Below, in pieces: positions 22,554-34,830 of a DNA stretch of 64,000 nucleotides. Positions within the stretch are counted from its first letter, which is position 1. Every line of letters starts with the position of its first letter. Under the pieces are notes generated by a model. That model had not been told where the DNA came from. It saw nothing but the letters and a program-made list of their open reading frames with translations, and searched no databases. The position numbers were made by a program, and so were the translations under genes. The DNA comes from Mactromeris polynyma (Eukaryota; Mollusca; Bivalvia; Venerida; Mactridae): NCBI GenBank assembly GCA_032209605.1, contig JASFXZ010000110.1, positions 205,914 through 269,913 of the forward strand. Reading direction: 5' to 3'.

Positions 22554-23479
22554 AAATCATGTTTTCAATAATGACGCCCCTATAATCAATATTTAGGTAA
22601 ACACGATAACGAAAGAAATAGCGAATTTGAGTCATACGTGTATCAGATTAAAATTTGATGACAGTCTCATAATGTGTTTAAATCATAATGAACCTACGCC
22701 TCATTAATTTTGATTTTCATCCGACAATACGACTGTTTATTAACCGGCAGTATAAAGATAATGATTTTCATTGGGCGATAAGTAAACATCGACTTTGCGC
22801 GCGCACATGCTAGAGGCTCTTTTTGCCACAACCTCTCATTAAAACACAAACGCGTCTTGTTACGAGAGTATTGACCTTTCTGACGAGTATGATGAAGAAA
22901 TACGAACTACAAGATTGTTTTCGAAGCAAAATGTTGGATGTTCGAGGTTACAGTTCGGCAATTGTCGTGACAGTCTGAAAGTTATTGAGAAGGAGATGTG
23001 TTTGAAACTAGTAATCTGAACTCTGACAGACGACACCGAGAAAACTTGTATTTACAAGGAACTCACACTTTTAACACTACCAAGTATGTTGGGTATTATA
23101 TTTTCTCGCACATATTGGTATCAGTTTGAATGTCGGTTTCTCGGTGAGTTCATATTTCTTGATAACAAGAACAGAAAGTGAGAAAGTCGTCACTTTAAGT
23201 ACGAGATTAATTGTTGTGTCATCTAGAGTGACCTATATTCGTGTTCCAGAAAACAGAAACACTGCTACATATGTATCATGTCATATTTTTGCTACATTAA
23301 TCAAAACTGTTTTCTTATACATGTATCATATAAGTAATTGTGTAGATGTTATAGCAACAAAAATGTTTTTTAAATAAAGCAAAATTGCATTTAATTGTCA
23401 GGAATTATCAGGTTTGGTTTATTACCGAATCTAACAAAGTTGTGCACAAAACATGAATGGAGCCCAATATGACCCATTG
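22554..23479. other. Intergenic
   Basis: No supported gene. An 83-codon frame at 23126-23377 has no recognisable motif. Confidence 0.45.
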
Positions 23480-23803
23480 TGACTGTTTATCGTTTTCGGC
23501 ACAGCCGTACTAACAAGGTTTTGCTATTTGCGAAAACCAATCAAATATTACGTTACCCACCAAGGCAATTTCTCTTCAACCGAACAACGTTTGTAACCTT
23601 GAAGCGAATTGGTTTAAAACCTTTCGATAAAGGGTGCGTTACCTTACCGAAATCCACTGAATTTCGGGGAATTTACCGAAATCCATTTAGGATCTGGAGT
23701 GACCAGCAATTGCAACATCTCGGCATTGTTTATGTTGCACAACAATCTTACCCTTCAAAATGCGCCGACTATCTTTTTTCAAGATATTTCTTGTTTAGTC
23801 TAC
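23480..23803 (-). repeat. Dispersed ~320-bp repeat, copy D (inverted)
   Basis: Reads in reverse: CGTTTTCGGCACAGCCGTAC at the left, then GTTACCCACCAAGGCAATTT, CGAACAACGTTTGTAACCTT, GGTGCGTTACCTTACCGAAA, GGATCTGGAGTGACCAGCAA, TTGCACAACAATCTTACC, and ending TTTTTTCAAGATATTTCTTG at 23803. It is the most complete copy. The 109- and 110-codon frames that cross it are by-products. Confidence 0.85.
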
Positions 23804-24269
23804 ACTGAAACATACCCCAATGCTTTTCAATTAACTACTTCACAAAATGCGCCACTAATTACAAAAGTTATGACATTGAAATGTACGTGCAGCAGGAACA
23901 CAGAAAGGTTAGAAGCTAGGACGGTTCAGTTATTTAATTCGAAACATACAAGTCGTACAATTTCATGCCTGAATGTATCAATCCTTATGTGTACCACTGG
24001 TGGAGTGAATGTCATGAATTATTTATCATAGAACCAGATAGAAAGCATGTGGTTCACTTTTTATCTATACAAATACTGAATGCTACTATTCAAGTTAAAC
24101 CAGTTTACCTATTCCGTAGTAATTCCATAAAAGTGTAGCACATTTATTTTCTGAATAAAATGGCTGACTTGTACAGAAAGATAAATACATTTATGAATGT
24201 TGTGTGTAAGAAAAGTGCTTCTACTTCCGCATTTAAAAGAAATGATATTAGCAACGACAATAGCAAATC
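23804..24269. other. Intergenic
   Basis: Nothing recognised. Confidence 0.45.
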
Positions 24270-24843
24270 TATAGTGGCATATTTCTGCCACCAGTTAACT
24301 ACTTAATTAACTAGATAATTATGTAGTTAACTAGATATTTATCTCGTTATCTACTTAACACTTATCGTAAATAGATTGTTCGTACTGGGTTTAAGTGGGT
24401 AAGTGGTGGCAGTTGTGGGCACTATCAGACAATATTTCGTGTTAAGATATTAATCTAGTAAGAACATTTATCACGATACTTATCTAGGTAACCACATCAT
24501 TATCTAGTTAATTAAATAGTTATCTAGTTTCTTTAACGTGATAACCACATAATTGTCTAGTTAATTTATTAGTTATCTGGTTTGTTTCATCGGGTTTAAC
24601 GCCGTTTCTCAACGATATTTCAGTTATATACGGCGGCCGGTTCACATAACCAGTTTTTCCTGGACTGAATTCTTACCAGTACTAACTTACCCTTCCACAA
24701 AGAGCCGGCAACTTCTCCACATGTGGAGGAAAATCGACATTTTTGTCAAATTTTCATCGAAGGGTATGACCTGCCGCGACCGGGAATCGAACCCAGATCG
24801 CCGGGTTACAAGTCCAGCGCACTGTGGCAGAAATATGCCACCC
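24270..24843. mobile_element. Fold-back/MITE element (TTAACTAG type) carrying a nested SINE
   Basis: The left end TATAGTGGCATATTTCTGCC continues ACCAGTTAACTACTTAATTA with many TTAACTAGATAATTATGTGG-type words. The right end reads GTGGCAGAAATATGCCAC, the inverse of the left. The right arm is recognisable to about 24590 (TTATCTAGTTTCTTTAACGT, GATAACCACATAATTGTCTA) and is then interrupted by an inverted SINE before the terminal GTGGCAGAAATATGCCAC. Similar elements without the insertion lie at 49725-50144 and 53185-53696. Confidence 0.75.
24591..24823 (-). mobile_element. tRNA-headed SINE (5'-truncated), nested in fold-back element
   Basis: On the minus strand the order is GCGCTGGACTTGTAACCCGG, GATCTGGGTTCGATTCCCGG (perfect B-box), a body with AGTTGCCGGCTCTTTGTGGA, TTAGTACTGG and CCAGGAAAAACTGG, and the 3' end ATATCGTTGAGAAACGGCGT. 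The B-box half resembles a tRNA-Thr-type sequence. The A-box is missing, as if the 5' end were truncated at insertion into the fold-back terminus. It is the same body family as 18741-18985. Confidence 0.75.
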
Positions 24844-25088
24844 AGCAAACCACCTCCACTATTGAAGGGTGAGTACGTCAAAAAATCGTATGTACAAACA
24901 CAACATCTGAACGAATCATATTTAGTTTTCTATTATCAATGTCTTCCACTTTTATCTTATAATGGTGTACTCTTTGTACTCCGACATTCTCCTTTGTTAT
25001 AAGTTTAGTTTTAAATGGTTTATGTTCCATCGATTGTGTGACAAGATCTTGCAACTTTAATCACTCTCGGTGACTGCTGACCTGTCAT

Positions 25089-25195
25089 AGCGCCAAATCC
25101 TGGAATGGTCAAGTTCGTGAACTATCTGCGCTCAGCACGGAGCTCGTACTCACGACCTTCGGATCTGGCGTCTTGCGCTCTTCCTTACGATCACT
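25089..25195 (-). mobile_element. tRNA-Met-like SINE
   Basis: Minus strand: GATCGTAAGGAAGAGCGCAA, then GATCCGAAGGTCGTGAGTAC and a body with TTCACGAACTTGACCATTCC. It shares the GATCCGAAGGTCGTGAG core with the copies at 16.7 and 50.3 kb. One B-box base differs (GAGTACGAG rather than GAGTTCGAG). Confidence 0.65.
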
Positions 25196-27400
25196 TTGTC
25201 TGCCTCATTTGTAAGTTGACGCTCTGACTCACAACAAAAGAATTTGCGCATAATATAGTGTTAGATGACACTCCGTGATTTATCATTATTATCGCAATGA
25301 TATTGGTTCGTGACTTCAAATCTCGAAGACACTGGCGGTATAATGAAGCAATTTCTTGAACACTTTCAGGGGCAAAACAACCCAGTCTGATCACTGTATT
25401 GCATTATTCGTATAATGTTTTATATAAAGTAGCCATATCGCATTTATCATTTCTTGTACGTTTGTAAGCAAACAAGTTAATCAGACTTCCTTTTCACTCG
25501 AGTGCCAAATTTTTGTCCAATCATGTATTTTCTTGTAGTCGTGGCAACACACAATTTTAATCACGTTTTCCTTGTTGGTAACGTTTTTTCCCGCCTAAAG
25601 TTTTTAATTTGAAAATCAAATGTAAATTAAAACTAGAAAGTGGTACGATGGATTAGGCCTTTTATGTGTCCAGTGTTTGGCACCTACTGGAAGTAAAACG
25701 ATTTACGGGGCAATTTCAGTTATGGAAATTCATTTCTGTTATTTGTCATTTTTTGGTTTTGGACACAATTGATTTGACAATATAATTTTTATATCACAGT
25801 TTTTCGTTCGTCCTTATTGTGGTCGTACATACGAGTTCACATGTACCGTAACATATAGCACTATGTTGACATTGTTGGATAGATATATCACCACAAGGCT
25901 TTTCTTAAGCTAGATCAAGCAGTGTTTGCTTTAATATTGCTTCCGATGGACAAGTATATGCCGTAAGCAACAATTTATCTTATTGTTACAGATTAATTTA
26001 CCAGTATTTCTGAATCTATGATATATGGGTCACTGACAACAAACATCTGGGCAATCCAATGAAGTCTCAACGAAATAGGTTTGTAAGCAGTGGTTGATAA
26101 ACAAGTGACTGTGAGGGTTACATTTTAAAACCCTGCTAAGGGACGCTCATGTACTTATTTACAAATGTCATTGCACATTAAATTTCCGACGGCTGTGAAA
26201 AGACATAATCAGGATTGACGAAAATAGGTTGTCTCTTCCACGAACGCAATTTGGTATTCGTTGTGTATACATTTTTATTTATTTAGAAATACAATACATT
26301 TCCTTAATGAAATAAATATCTTCATGGAATACAAATTAAGAGGCATAACATTATTCGAAAACTACGTTGTCTAATAAAACATTGATTGTGTTAGAGCAAA
26401 ATATGACCTCATTGATAGTTACCATACTGTCAATTGTCGCTGTAACTTCTCTCATTATTGTGTATTGCAAGTCATTTTGTTGCCAGATACGTTTAGTATA
26501 TGACAAGAAAAGGCAATAAACATTCCAAGAACATGTTTATGTCTCCGAAATTCCAAGAAATAATGAATTCAAACTCACCTCAAATGTTGAAAAATCATCC
26601 AAAGCATGTTCCAATATTTTTAATGGCTACTCTTTAACTAATTTGAAACCAAACTGTGTTCGAATCTGAAGCTTTATTGTTTAACCATTTAACTTTGTAC
26701 CTAAACGACGCGAGGAAATAAAATAAACAACACTGATTGTTGCAAACTATGTACTTCTCTATATCCAAATCTTTCAACTAATTTAACTATGGTTCGTATT
26801 CTGCTATAATCTTAACATTAGTTTTATGGTTTTATTTTCTGTTTTTATTTTGAATATCTAAGACTTAATCACATAAATTTAAATTATTTCATGTTCATAA
26901 AACAATCTTATCCCATTGCCGCCTTGAGCAGTACGTCAAGAAAGACATGTTCTCGGTGATAATTGTATAAAAACTCCCGTAGACTCGATTATCTTGAATA
27001 TCGAAAATCCTAAATGAAAGCTTTTAGTCTTGTTATCGAACTTTGCGTAATGTTCGCGACAGAGAGAGAAAGTGAGTGAGAGATGTATCACGCTGTAGGT
27101 GATCTGTCGTATTTGGTCGGTGTAACAGTCTATAAGTCTGCTTCTTATAACGTAATTCCATATTGATTAAATCATGAACAGGTCACGCAATATTACTTAA
27201 AGTTCATCACGTGTTTTCAAAATGAGTTACCACGCCTTTATCAACGTGAGTCGGTACTGGACGGTTGACATTCTTCACGCAAATTGTAAACAAAATTTGC
27301 ACTTTAACAGTCAGATGGACCACAGAACAACTTTTATTATTAATTCAAACTTCATAATCTTGTGTTTTAAAATACATTCATTCACAAATAATTTTCGATT
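25196..27400. other. Intergenic
   Basis: No supported gene over 2.2 kb. A short GA-rich run (ACAGAGAGAGAAAGTGAGTG) lies at about 27060. Confidence 0.5.
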
Positions 27401-27893
27401 GGGAATCAACCGATTATCATCAGAAGAGGTGTCGTTATACAATCACTTACACGTTTTATCTTCGCATAGATTAGGAATCGAAGCTGGACGATGGCACAAA
27501 CCAGCAAAAATACCACTTCAATATAGAAAATACCAGTTATGCAATGAAATCGAAGATGAATTTCATTTTTTGTTTGAATGTCCATTGTACCATGAAATTC
27601 GTGAACAATATATAAATCAGTATTACAGAAAAAATACAATATACCAAAATTTGTTGAATTATAAAGCTCAGAAAATAAGACTGTTGTAAAAAATCTGTCA
27701 TTGTTTATCCATAAAGCTTTTAACCTAAGAAATGACTTGTATTAGAAATAAGTAATTCAATTGTATTTTCTACTCAGTATTCTATTATATTTCACATCGT
27801 ATCAATGAAAATGTAATGGGTACTATATTAAGATTTATATTATGTTCATCAATCATACTATTAAATGTCAAATGACCAATGACCAATGGTCAA
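27400..27893 (+). mobile_element. LINE 3'-end remnant
   Basis: The frame ending at 27689 contains a LINE ORF2 C-terminus: VLSSHRLGIEAGRW, then YQLCNEIEDEFHFLFECPLY. This is the same C-terminal finger as in the 3.8-kb LINE, but the first Cys of the C-X2-C pair is replaced by Tyr. After the TAA the expected final helix (FIHKAFNLRN) continues in another frame to TAG at 27743-27745, which indicates a frameshift. The 3' end shows ATTAAA at about 27860 followed by ATGACCAATGACCA repeats near 27872-27886. It belongs to a different LINE lineage from the one at 3.8 kb. Confidence 0.75.
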
Positions 27894-28700
27894 TTGGTTT
27901 TATGATATTTCGTTATTTTTGTATATATATTTGCATTGTTTATGCGAAATTATGGGCAGTATGCCTGATGTTTCTGCATCTACAAAAAAACGATACAATT
28001 ACGCCTTGGTAACCAGATATAAAACAAGCTGGACTTGCTCTCTAGACAATGCACCTCAATGTCACAAACTTAATTGACCCCTATCTTTAAAAATGATACA
28101 GAGCGAATTTATGAAACAAAGGATGACTCTACACACAGATACATTGTCATGTTCCTGGTATGTTGTTGTTTTGTCAACAAAAAATATGTAACGGGGATTG
28201 AAGAAAATTGTGCAACTAAGTCATAATACAGAGGTGTTGGTATTTATGTATCACGTCCCTATGGGCCTTCGTAAGCAATTCTAGACAGAGTCAATATAAT
28301 TAGATTCACTTTACTCTGAAGTCAACATCAATGCATTTCATTGCTGACGTCAATGTGGTGTTTGTATCAAGATATCAAAGGACTAACTATCTGTGAAATC
28401 GTTTGATCATTTGTTGTCTAAGAGTATAACTGACCACGTGTTTCTAGTCAACTGTTCTGATTCAATTCTGAAGTCAATTTTCTGTTATCATAGATGAGAT
28501 CATTAACATTGTTAATACAACCATGTGAACTAAAGGTATGAGTATTACAAAACACAACTTACTTGTAAATCACGTTTTAATGAGGATTTTGACTCCAACA
28601 TGACGTACAATTGATTATGCCAACACAAAAGTTGTTTACAAATATTCGATCCCAATGTGTGTTATTTAATGCCTCAGTCACATCGGATCGTACATTTTCT
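27894..28700. other. Intergenic
   Basis: No supported feature. Confidence 0.45.
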
Positions 28701-31700
28701 GTGGGTGAATTATAACAACAGACGCGGGGGTGAATTATAACTACATATGCGGGGTGAATTATAACAACAGACGTGGGGTGAATTATAACTACAGACGTGG
28801 GGTGAATTATAACTACAGACGTGGGGTGAATTATAACTACAGACGTGGGGTGAATTATAACTACAGACGTGGGGTGAATTATAACAACAGACGTGGGGTG
28901 AATTATAACTACAGACGTGGGGTGAATTATAACAACAGACGTGGGGTGAATTATAACAACAGACGCGGGGGTGAATTATAACAACATACGCGGGGGTGAA
29001 TTATAACAACAGACGCGGGGGTGAATTATAACAACAGACGTGGGGTGAATTATAACAACAGACGTGGGGGTAAATTATAACTACAGACGTGGGGGTAAAT
29101 TATAACAACAGACGTGGGGTGAATTATAACTACAGACGTGGGGGTAAATTATAACAACAGACGTGGGGTGAATTATAACTACAGACGTGGGGGTAAATTA
29201 TAACAACAGACGTGGGGTGAATAATAACTTCAGACAAGGGGGTAAATTATAACAACAGACGTGGGGTGAATAATAACTTCAGACGCGGGGGTAAATTATA
29301 ACAACAGACGTGGGGTGAATAATAACTTCAGACGCGGGGGTAAATTATAACTACAGACGTGGGGGTAAATTATAACTACAGACGTGGGGATAAATTATAA
29401 CTACAGACGTGGGGGTAAATTATAACTACAGACGTGGGGGTAAATTAGAACTACAGACGCGGGTGTGAATTATAACTACAGACGTGGGGGTAAATTATAA
29501 CTACAGACGTGGGGGTAAATTATAACTACAGACGCGGGGGTGAATTATAACTACAGACGCGGGGGTGAATTAAACTACAGACGTGGGGGTAAATAAAACT
29601 ACAGACGCGGGGTGAATTATAACTACAGACTAGGGGGTAAATTATAACTACAGACGTGGGGGTAAATTATAACAACAGACGTGGGGTGAATAATAACTAC
29701 AGACGCGGGGGTAAATTATAACAACAGACGTGGGGTGAATAATAACTACAGACGCGGGGTGAATTATAACTACAGACGCGGGGGTGAATTATAACTACAG
29801 ACGTGGGGGTAAATTATAACTACAGACGTGGGGGTAAATTATAACTACAGACGTGGGGGTAAATTATAACAACAGACGTGGGGGTAAATTATAACTACAG
29901 ATACGGGAGTGAATTATAACAACAGACGCGGGGGTGAATTATAACTACAGACGTGGGGGTAAATTATAACAACAGACGTGGGGGTAAATTATAACTACAG
30001 ACGTGGGGGTAAATTATAACTACAGACGCGGGGGTGAATTATAACAACAGACGTGGGGTGAATAATAACTACAGACGCGGGGGTGAATTATAACTACAGA
30101 CGCGGGGGTGAATTATAACTACAGACGTGGGGGTAAAGTAAAACTACAGACGTGGGGGTAAATTATAACTACAGACGTGGGGGTAAATTATAACAACAGA
30201 CGTGGGGGTAAATTATAACTACAGATACGGGAGTGAATTATAACAACAGACGCGGGGGTGAATTATAACTACAGACGTGGGGGTAAATTATAACAACAGA
30301 CGTGGGGTGAATAATAACTTCAGACGCGGGGGTAATTTATAACAACAGACGTGGGGTGAATAATAACTTCAGACGCGGGGGTAAATTATAACTACAGACG
30401 CGGGGGTAAATTATAACTACAGACGCGGGGGTGAATTATAACTACAGACGGGGGGGGGTGAATTATAACTATAGACGCGGGGGTAAATTATAACTACAGA
30501 CGCGGGAGTAAATTATAACTACAGACGCGGGGGTAAATTATAACTACAGACGCGGGGGTGAATTATAACTACAGACGCGGTGATGAATTATAACTATAGA
30601 TGCGGGGGTAACTTATAACTACAGATACGGGTGTGAATTATAACTACAGACGCGGGATAAATTATAACTACAGACACGGGGGTAAATTATAACAATAGAC
30701 ATGGGGTGAATAATAACTTCAGACGCGGGGATAAATTATAACTGCAGACGCGGTTGTAAATTATAACTACAGACGCGGGGGTAAATTATAACTACAGACG
30801 CGGGGTGAATGATAACTACACACGCGGGGGTAAATTATAACTACATACGCGGGGTGAATTATAACTACAGACACGGGGCGAATGATAACTACAGACGCGG
30901 GGTGAATTATAACTACAGACACGGGGTGAATTATAACTACAGACGCGGGGTGAATTATAACTACAGACACGGGGGCGAATGATAACTACAGACGCGGGGG
31001 CGAATGATAACTACAGACACTGGGGTGAATTATAACTGCAGACACGGGGGCGAATGATAACTACAGACGCGGGGTGAATTATAACTACAGACACGGGGTG
31101 AATTATAACTACAGACGCGGGGGCGAATGATAACTACAGACACGGGGGTGAATTATAACTGCAGACGCGGGGTGAATTATAACTACAGACACGGGGGTGA
31201 ATTATAACTGCAGACACGGGGTGAATTATAACTATAGACGCAGGGGCGAATGATAACTACAGACACGGGGGTGAATTATTACTGCAGACACGGGGGCGAA
31301 TGATAACTACAGACGCGGGGTGAATTATAACTACAGACACGGGGGCGAATGATAACTACAGACGCGGGGTGAATTATAACTACAGACACGGGGGTGAATT
31401 ATAACTACAGACGCGGGGGTGAATTATAACTACACACAGGGGGCGAATGATAACTACAGACGCGGGGTAAATTATAACTACAGACGCGGGGTGAATTATA
31501 ACTACAGACACGGGGCGAATGATAACTACAGACGCGGGGTGAATTATAACTACAGACACGGGGCGAATGATAACTACAGACGCGGGGCGAATGATAACTA
31601 CAGACGCGGGGGTCAATTATAACTACATACGCGGGGTGAATTATAACTACAGACACGGGGGCGAATGATAACTACAGACACGGGGGTGAATTATAACTGC

Positions 31701-32826
31701 AGACACGGGGTGAATTATAACTACAGACGCGGGGGCGAATGATAACTACCGACACGGGGGTGAATTATAACTGCAGACGCGGGGGCGAATGATAACTACA
31801 GACACGGGGGTGAATTATAACTGCAGACACGGGGGCGAATGATAACTACAGACTCGGGGTGAATTATAACTACAGACGCGGGGCGAATGATAACTACAGA
31901 CGCGGGGTAAATTATAACTACAGACGCGGGGTGAATTATAACTACAGACACGGGGCGAATGATAACTACAGACGCGGGGTGAATTATAACTACAGACACG
32001 GGGCGAATGATAACTACATATGCGGGGTGAATTATAACTACAGACGCGGGGGTGAATTATAACTACAGACGCGGGGGTGAATAATAATTAAAGACGCGGG
32101 GATGAATTATAACTACAGACGCGGGGCGAATGATAACTACAGACGCGGGGTAAATTATAACTACAGACGCGGGGTGAATTATAACTACAGACACGGGGCG
32201 AATGATAACTACAGACGCGGGGTGAATTATAACTACAGACACGGGGCGAATGATAACTACATATGCGGGGTGAATTATAACTACAGACGCGGGGGTGAAT
32301 TATAACTACAGACGCGGGGGTGAATTATAACTACATATGCGGGGTGAATTATAACTACAGACGCGGGGGTGAATTATAACTACAGACGCGGGGGTGAATT
32401 ATAACTACATATGCGGGGTGAATTATAACTACATATGCGGGGTGAATTATAACTACAGACGCGGGGGTGAATTATAACTACATATGCGGGGTGAATTATA
32501 ACTACAGACGCGGGGGTGAATTATAACTACAGACGCGGGGGTGAATTATAACTACATATGCGGGGTGAATTATAACTACAGACGCGGGGGTGAATTATAA
32601 CTACATATGCGGGGTGAATTATAACTACAGACGCGGGGGTGAATTATAACTACATATGCGGGGTGAATTATAACTACAGACGCGGGGGTGAATTATAACT
32701 ACAGACGCGGGGGTGAATAATAATTACAGACGCGGGGATGAATTATAACTACAGACGCGGGGGTAAATTATAACTACAGACGGGGGGTGAATTATAACTG
32801 CAGATGCGGAGGTAAATTATAACAGC
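28701..32826 (+). repeat. Long G-tract minisatellite, 24-26-bp unit, roughly 160 copies
   Basis: The unit is TGAATTATAACTACAGACGC followed by a run of 3-6 G; most of the length variation is in the G run. Sub-types occur in zones: TGAATTATAACAACAGACGT early, AAATTATAAC in the middle, CGAATGATAAC with ACACGGGG around 30.9-32.3 kb, and TACATATGCGGGG late. Higher-order copying is visible: a block at 31859 recurs at 32102 (243 bp), and a private ATACGGGAGTGAATT variant at 29901 recurs at 30225 (324 bp). Where the G run gives a 24-bp unit the array encodes an 8-residue repeat (NYNYRRGV), which produces spurious frames on both strands. The plus strand carries all the G tracts. Confidence 0.97.
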
Positions 32827-33557
32827 AAAGAAATAGTAGGTCGCCATATCAACTGTTTTCTGACCTACTGAGTTTCTGGAACATTGATTTATTATTAGGC
32901 TTTAGTAGACGTTTGTATTGTATTATAGATATAGATCTACATATTGTATAATATAATAACAGTACTCGTCAGTATGAGCATATATAGACGGATAAGTATT
33001 TCTGTTCTTTAAGGAAGAAGATGAAACATTTGATAATTCCAATCAGTATTCCCTGCTGTGATATTCTTTTAATAACCAGCTTGATTCACTCTAGACGATA
33101 ATGCAGCATATTAACCAGAAAGGGTGCTTACTAGACAGTAAATCATATATCATTCACAGATATGAATGTATGATATAGTTCCATTTTTCTAAGCAGTGAC
33201 AGTTTGATTCAGTTATTTTCCATGCATCGTCTGTTGTGAGATTTCTATACATGTAAGTTTTATTGTTAGGTTGGATTATTCAAATTTCCAAAACAGGAGC
33301 TGGATGATAATCGTTGAAACGCAAGCAGATAAAGTCATCATTCATCATTTAAATCATACATACATCACGCTCTAAAGACTAATTTCATACAGCCATACAG
33401 TGTTGTACTACAATGTAGCCAAAGAAGACGCCATAAAATACCCGTAACAAAAATCCGTACATAAGGGAATATTTCTCTATATCGGAATGCATATGATTAT
33501 ATATTCGTAATATGTGCCTCTTGAATTTGGTATATTTACGAATGTTTTCCGTCACGC
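32827..33557. other. Intergenic
   Basis: No supported feature between the two arrays. Confidence 0.45.
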
Positions 33558-33690
33558 ATGGTGTGATGGTTCAGGGGTTGAGTCCAAGATTCATGATTCG
33601 AGAGTCGTCGGTTTGAACTCCGTCACTGAGGCGCTTTCTTCGCAATCTTTACAAGTTCTAAAAGGTGTGTGGGTATCGATCTGAAACCAA
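33558..33690 (+). mobile_element. tRNA-like SINE head beside 30-bp satellite
   Basis: A-box-like GTGATGGTTCAGGGGTTGAG and B-box-like CGGTTTGAACTCCG (about 33609-33622), with a spacing long enough for a class II (Leu/Ser-type) tRNA with a variable arm. The downstream body is short before the minisatellite begins at 33693. It is a SINE or tRNA pseudogene rather than a functional tRNA, because the arms do not pair well by eye. Confidence 0.5.
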
Positions 33691-33692
33691 AG

Positions 33693-34830
33693 ATAAGGAT
33701 GAGATAGGAAATAGAAACCCAAGAAAGGATGAAATAGGAAATAGAAACACAAGAAAGGATCAGATAGGAAATAGAAACTCAAGAATGGATCAGATAGGAA
33801 ATAGAAACTCAAGAATGGATCAGATAGGAAATAAAAACACAAGAAAGGTTGAGATAGGAAATAGAAACTCAAGAAAGGAGTAGATAGGAAATAGAAACTC
33901 AAGAAAGGACTAGATAGGGGATATAAACTCAAGAAAGATCAAATAGAAAATAGAAACTCAAGAAAGGACTAGATAGAAAATAGAAACTCAAGAAAGGATC
34001 AAATAGGAAATAGCAACTCAAGAATGGATCAGATAGGAAATAAAAACACAAGAAAGGTTGAGATAGGAAATAGAAACTCAAGAAAGGAGTAGATAGGAAA
34101 TAGAAACTCAAGAAAGGACTAGATAGGGGATATAAACTCAAGAAAGATCAAATAGAAAATAGAAACTCAAGAAAGGACTAGATAGAAAATAGAAACTCAA
34201 GAAAGGATCAAATAGGAAATAGCAACTCAAGAAAGGATGAGATAGGAAAAAGAAACTCAAGAAAGGACTAGATAGGAAATAGAAACTCAAGAACGGACTA
34301 GATAGGAAATAGAAACTCAAGAAAGGATCAAATAGGAAATAGAAACTCAAGAAAGGATGATATAGGAAAAAGAAACTCAAGAAAGGACTAGATAGGAAAT
34401 AGAAACTCAGGAAAGGACTAGATAGGAAATAGAAACTCAGGAAAGGACTAGATAGGAAATAGAAACTCAAGAAAGGACTAGATAGGAAATAGAAACTCAA
34501 GAACGGACTAGATAGGAAATAGAAACAGGAGAAAGGACTAAATAGGAAATAGAAACTCAAGAAAGGACTAGATAGGAAATAGAAACTCAAGAAAGTATGA
34601 GATAGGAAATAGAAACTCAAGACAGGACTAGATAGGAAATAGAAACTCAAGACAGGACTAGATAGGAAATAGAAACTCAAGACAGGGCTAGATAGGAAAT
34701 AGAAACTCAAGACAGGACTAGATAGGAAATAGAAACTCAAGACAGGACTAGATAGGAAATAGAAACTCAAGAAAGGATGAGATAGGAAATAGAAACTCAA
34801 GACAGGACTAGATAGGAAATAGAAACTCGA
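33693..34830 (+). repeat. Minisatellite, 30-bp unit, about 38 copies
   Basis: The unit is AGGAAATAGAAACTCAAGAA + AGGACTAGAT; this strand is purine-rich. Because 30 is a multiple of three, the minus strand reads as a 10-residue repeat (FLSFYFLSSP) for up to 220 codons without a start that makes sense. A block that includes a 29-bp unit (AAGAAAGATCAAATAG, one G missing) and the variant AGGGGATATAAACTC is present twice, at about 33912 and 34121, an offset of 209 bp = 7 units minus one base. Confidence 0.96.

Noticed and set aside
23479..24031. Two overlapping ~110-codon frames
   Set aside because: Both run through an inverted copy of the dispersed ~320-bp repeat; other copies do not keep these frames.
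28730..28981. An 83-codon frame encoding an 8-residue NYNYRRGV repeat
   Set aside because: It is a reading of the 24-bp minisatellite units and ends when the G run changes the unit length. Similar frames occur on the opposite strand. No signal peptide, start context or flanking exon supports a gene.
34138..34800. A 220-codon minus-strand frame of FLSFYFLSSP repeats
   Set aside because: The 30-bp satellite unit is a multiple of three and lacks stops on that strand. The purely tandem, hydrophobic low-complexity product and the lack of unique flanking coding sequence argue against a gene.
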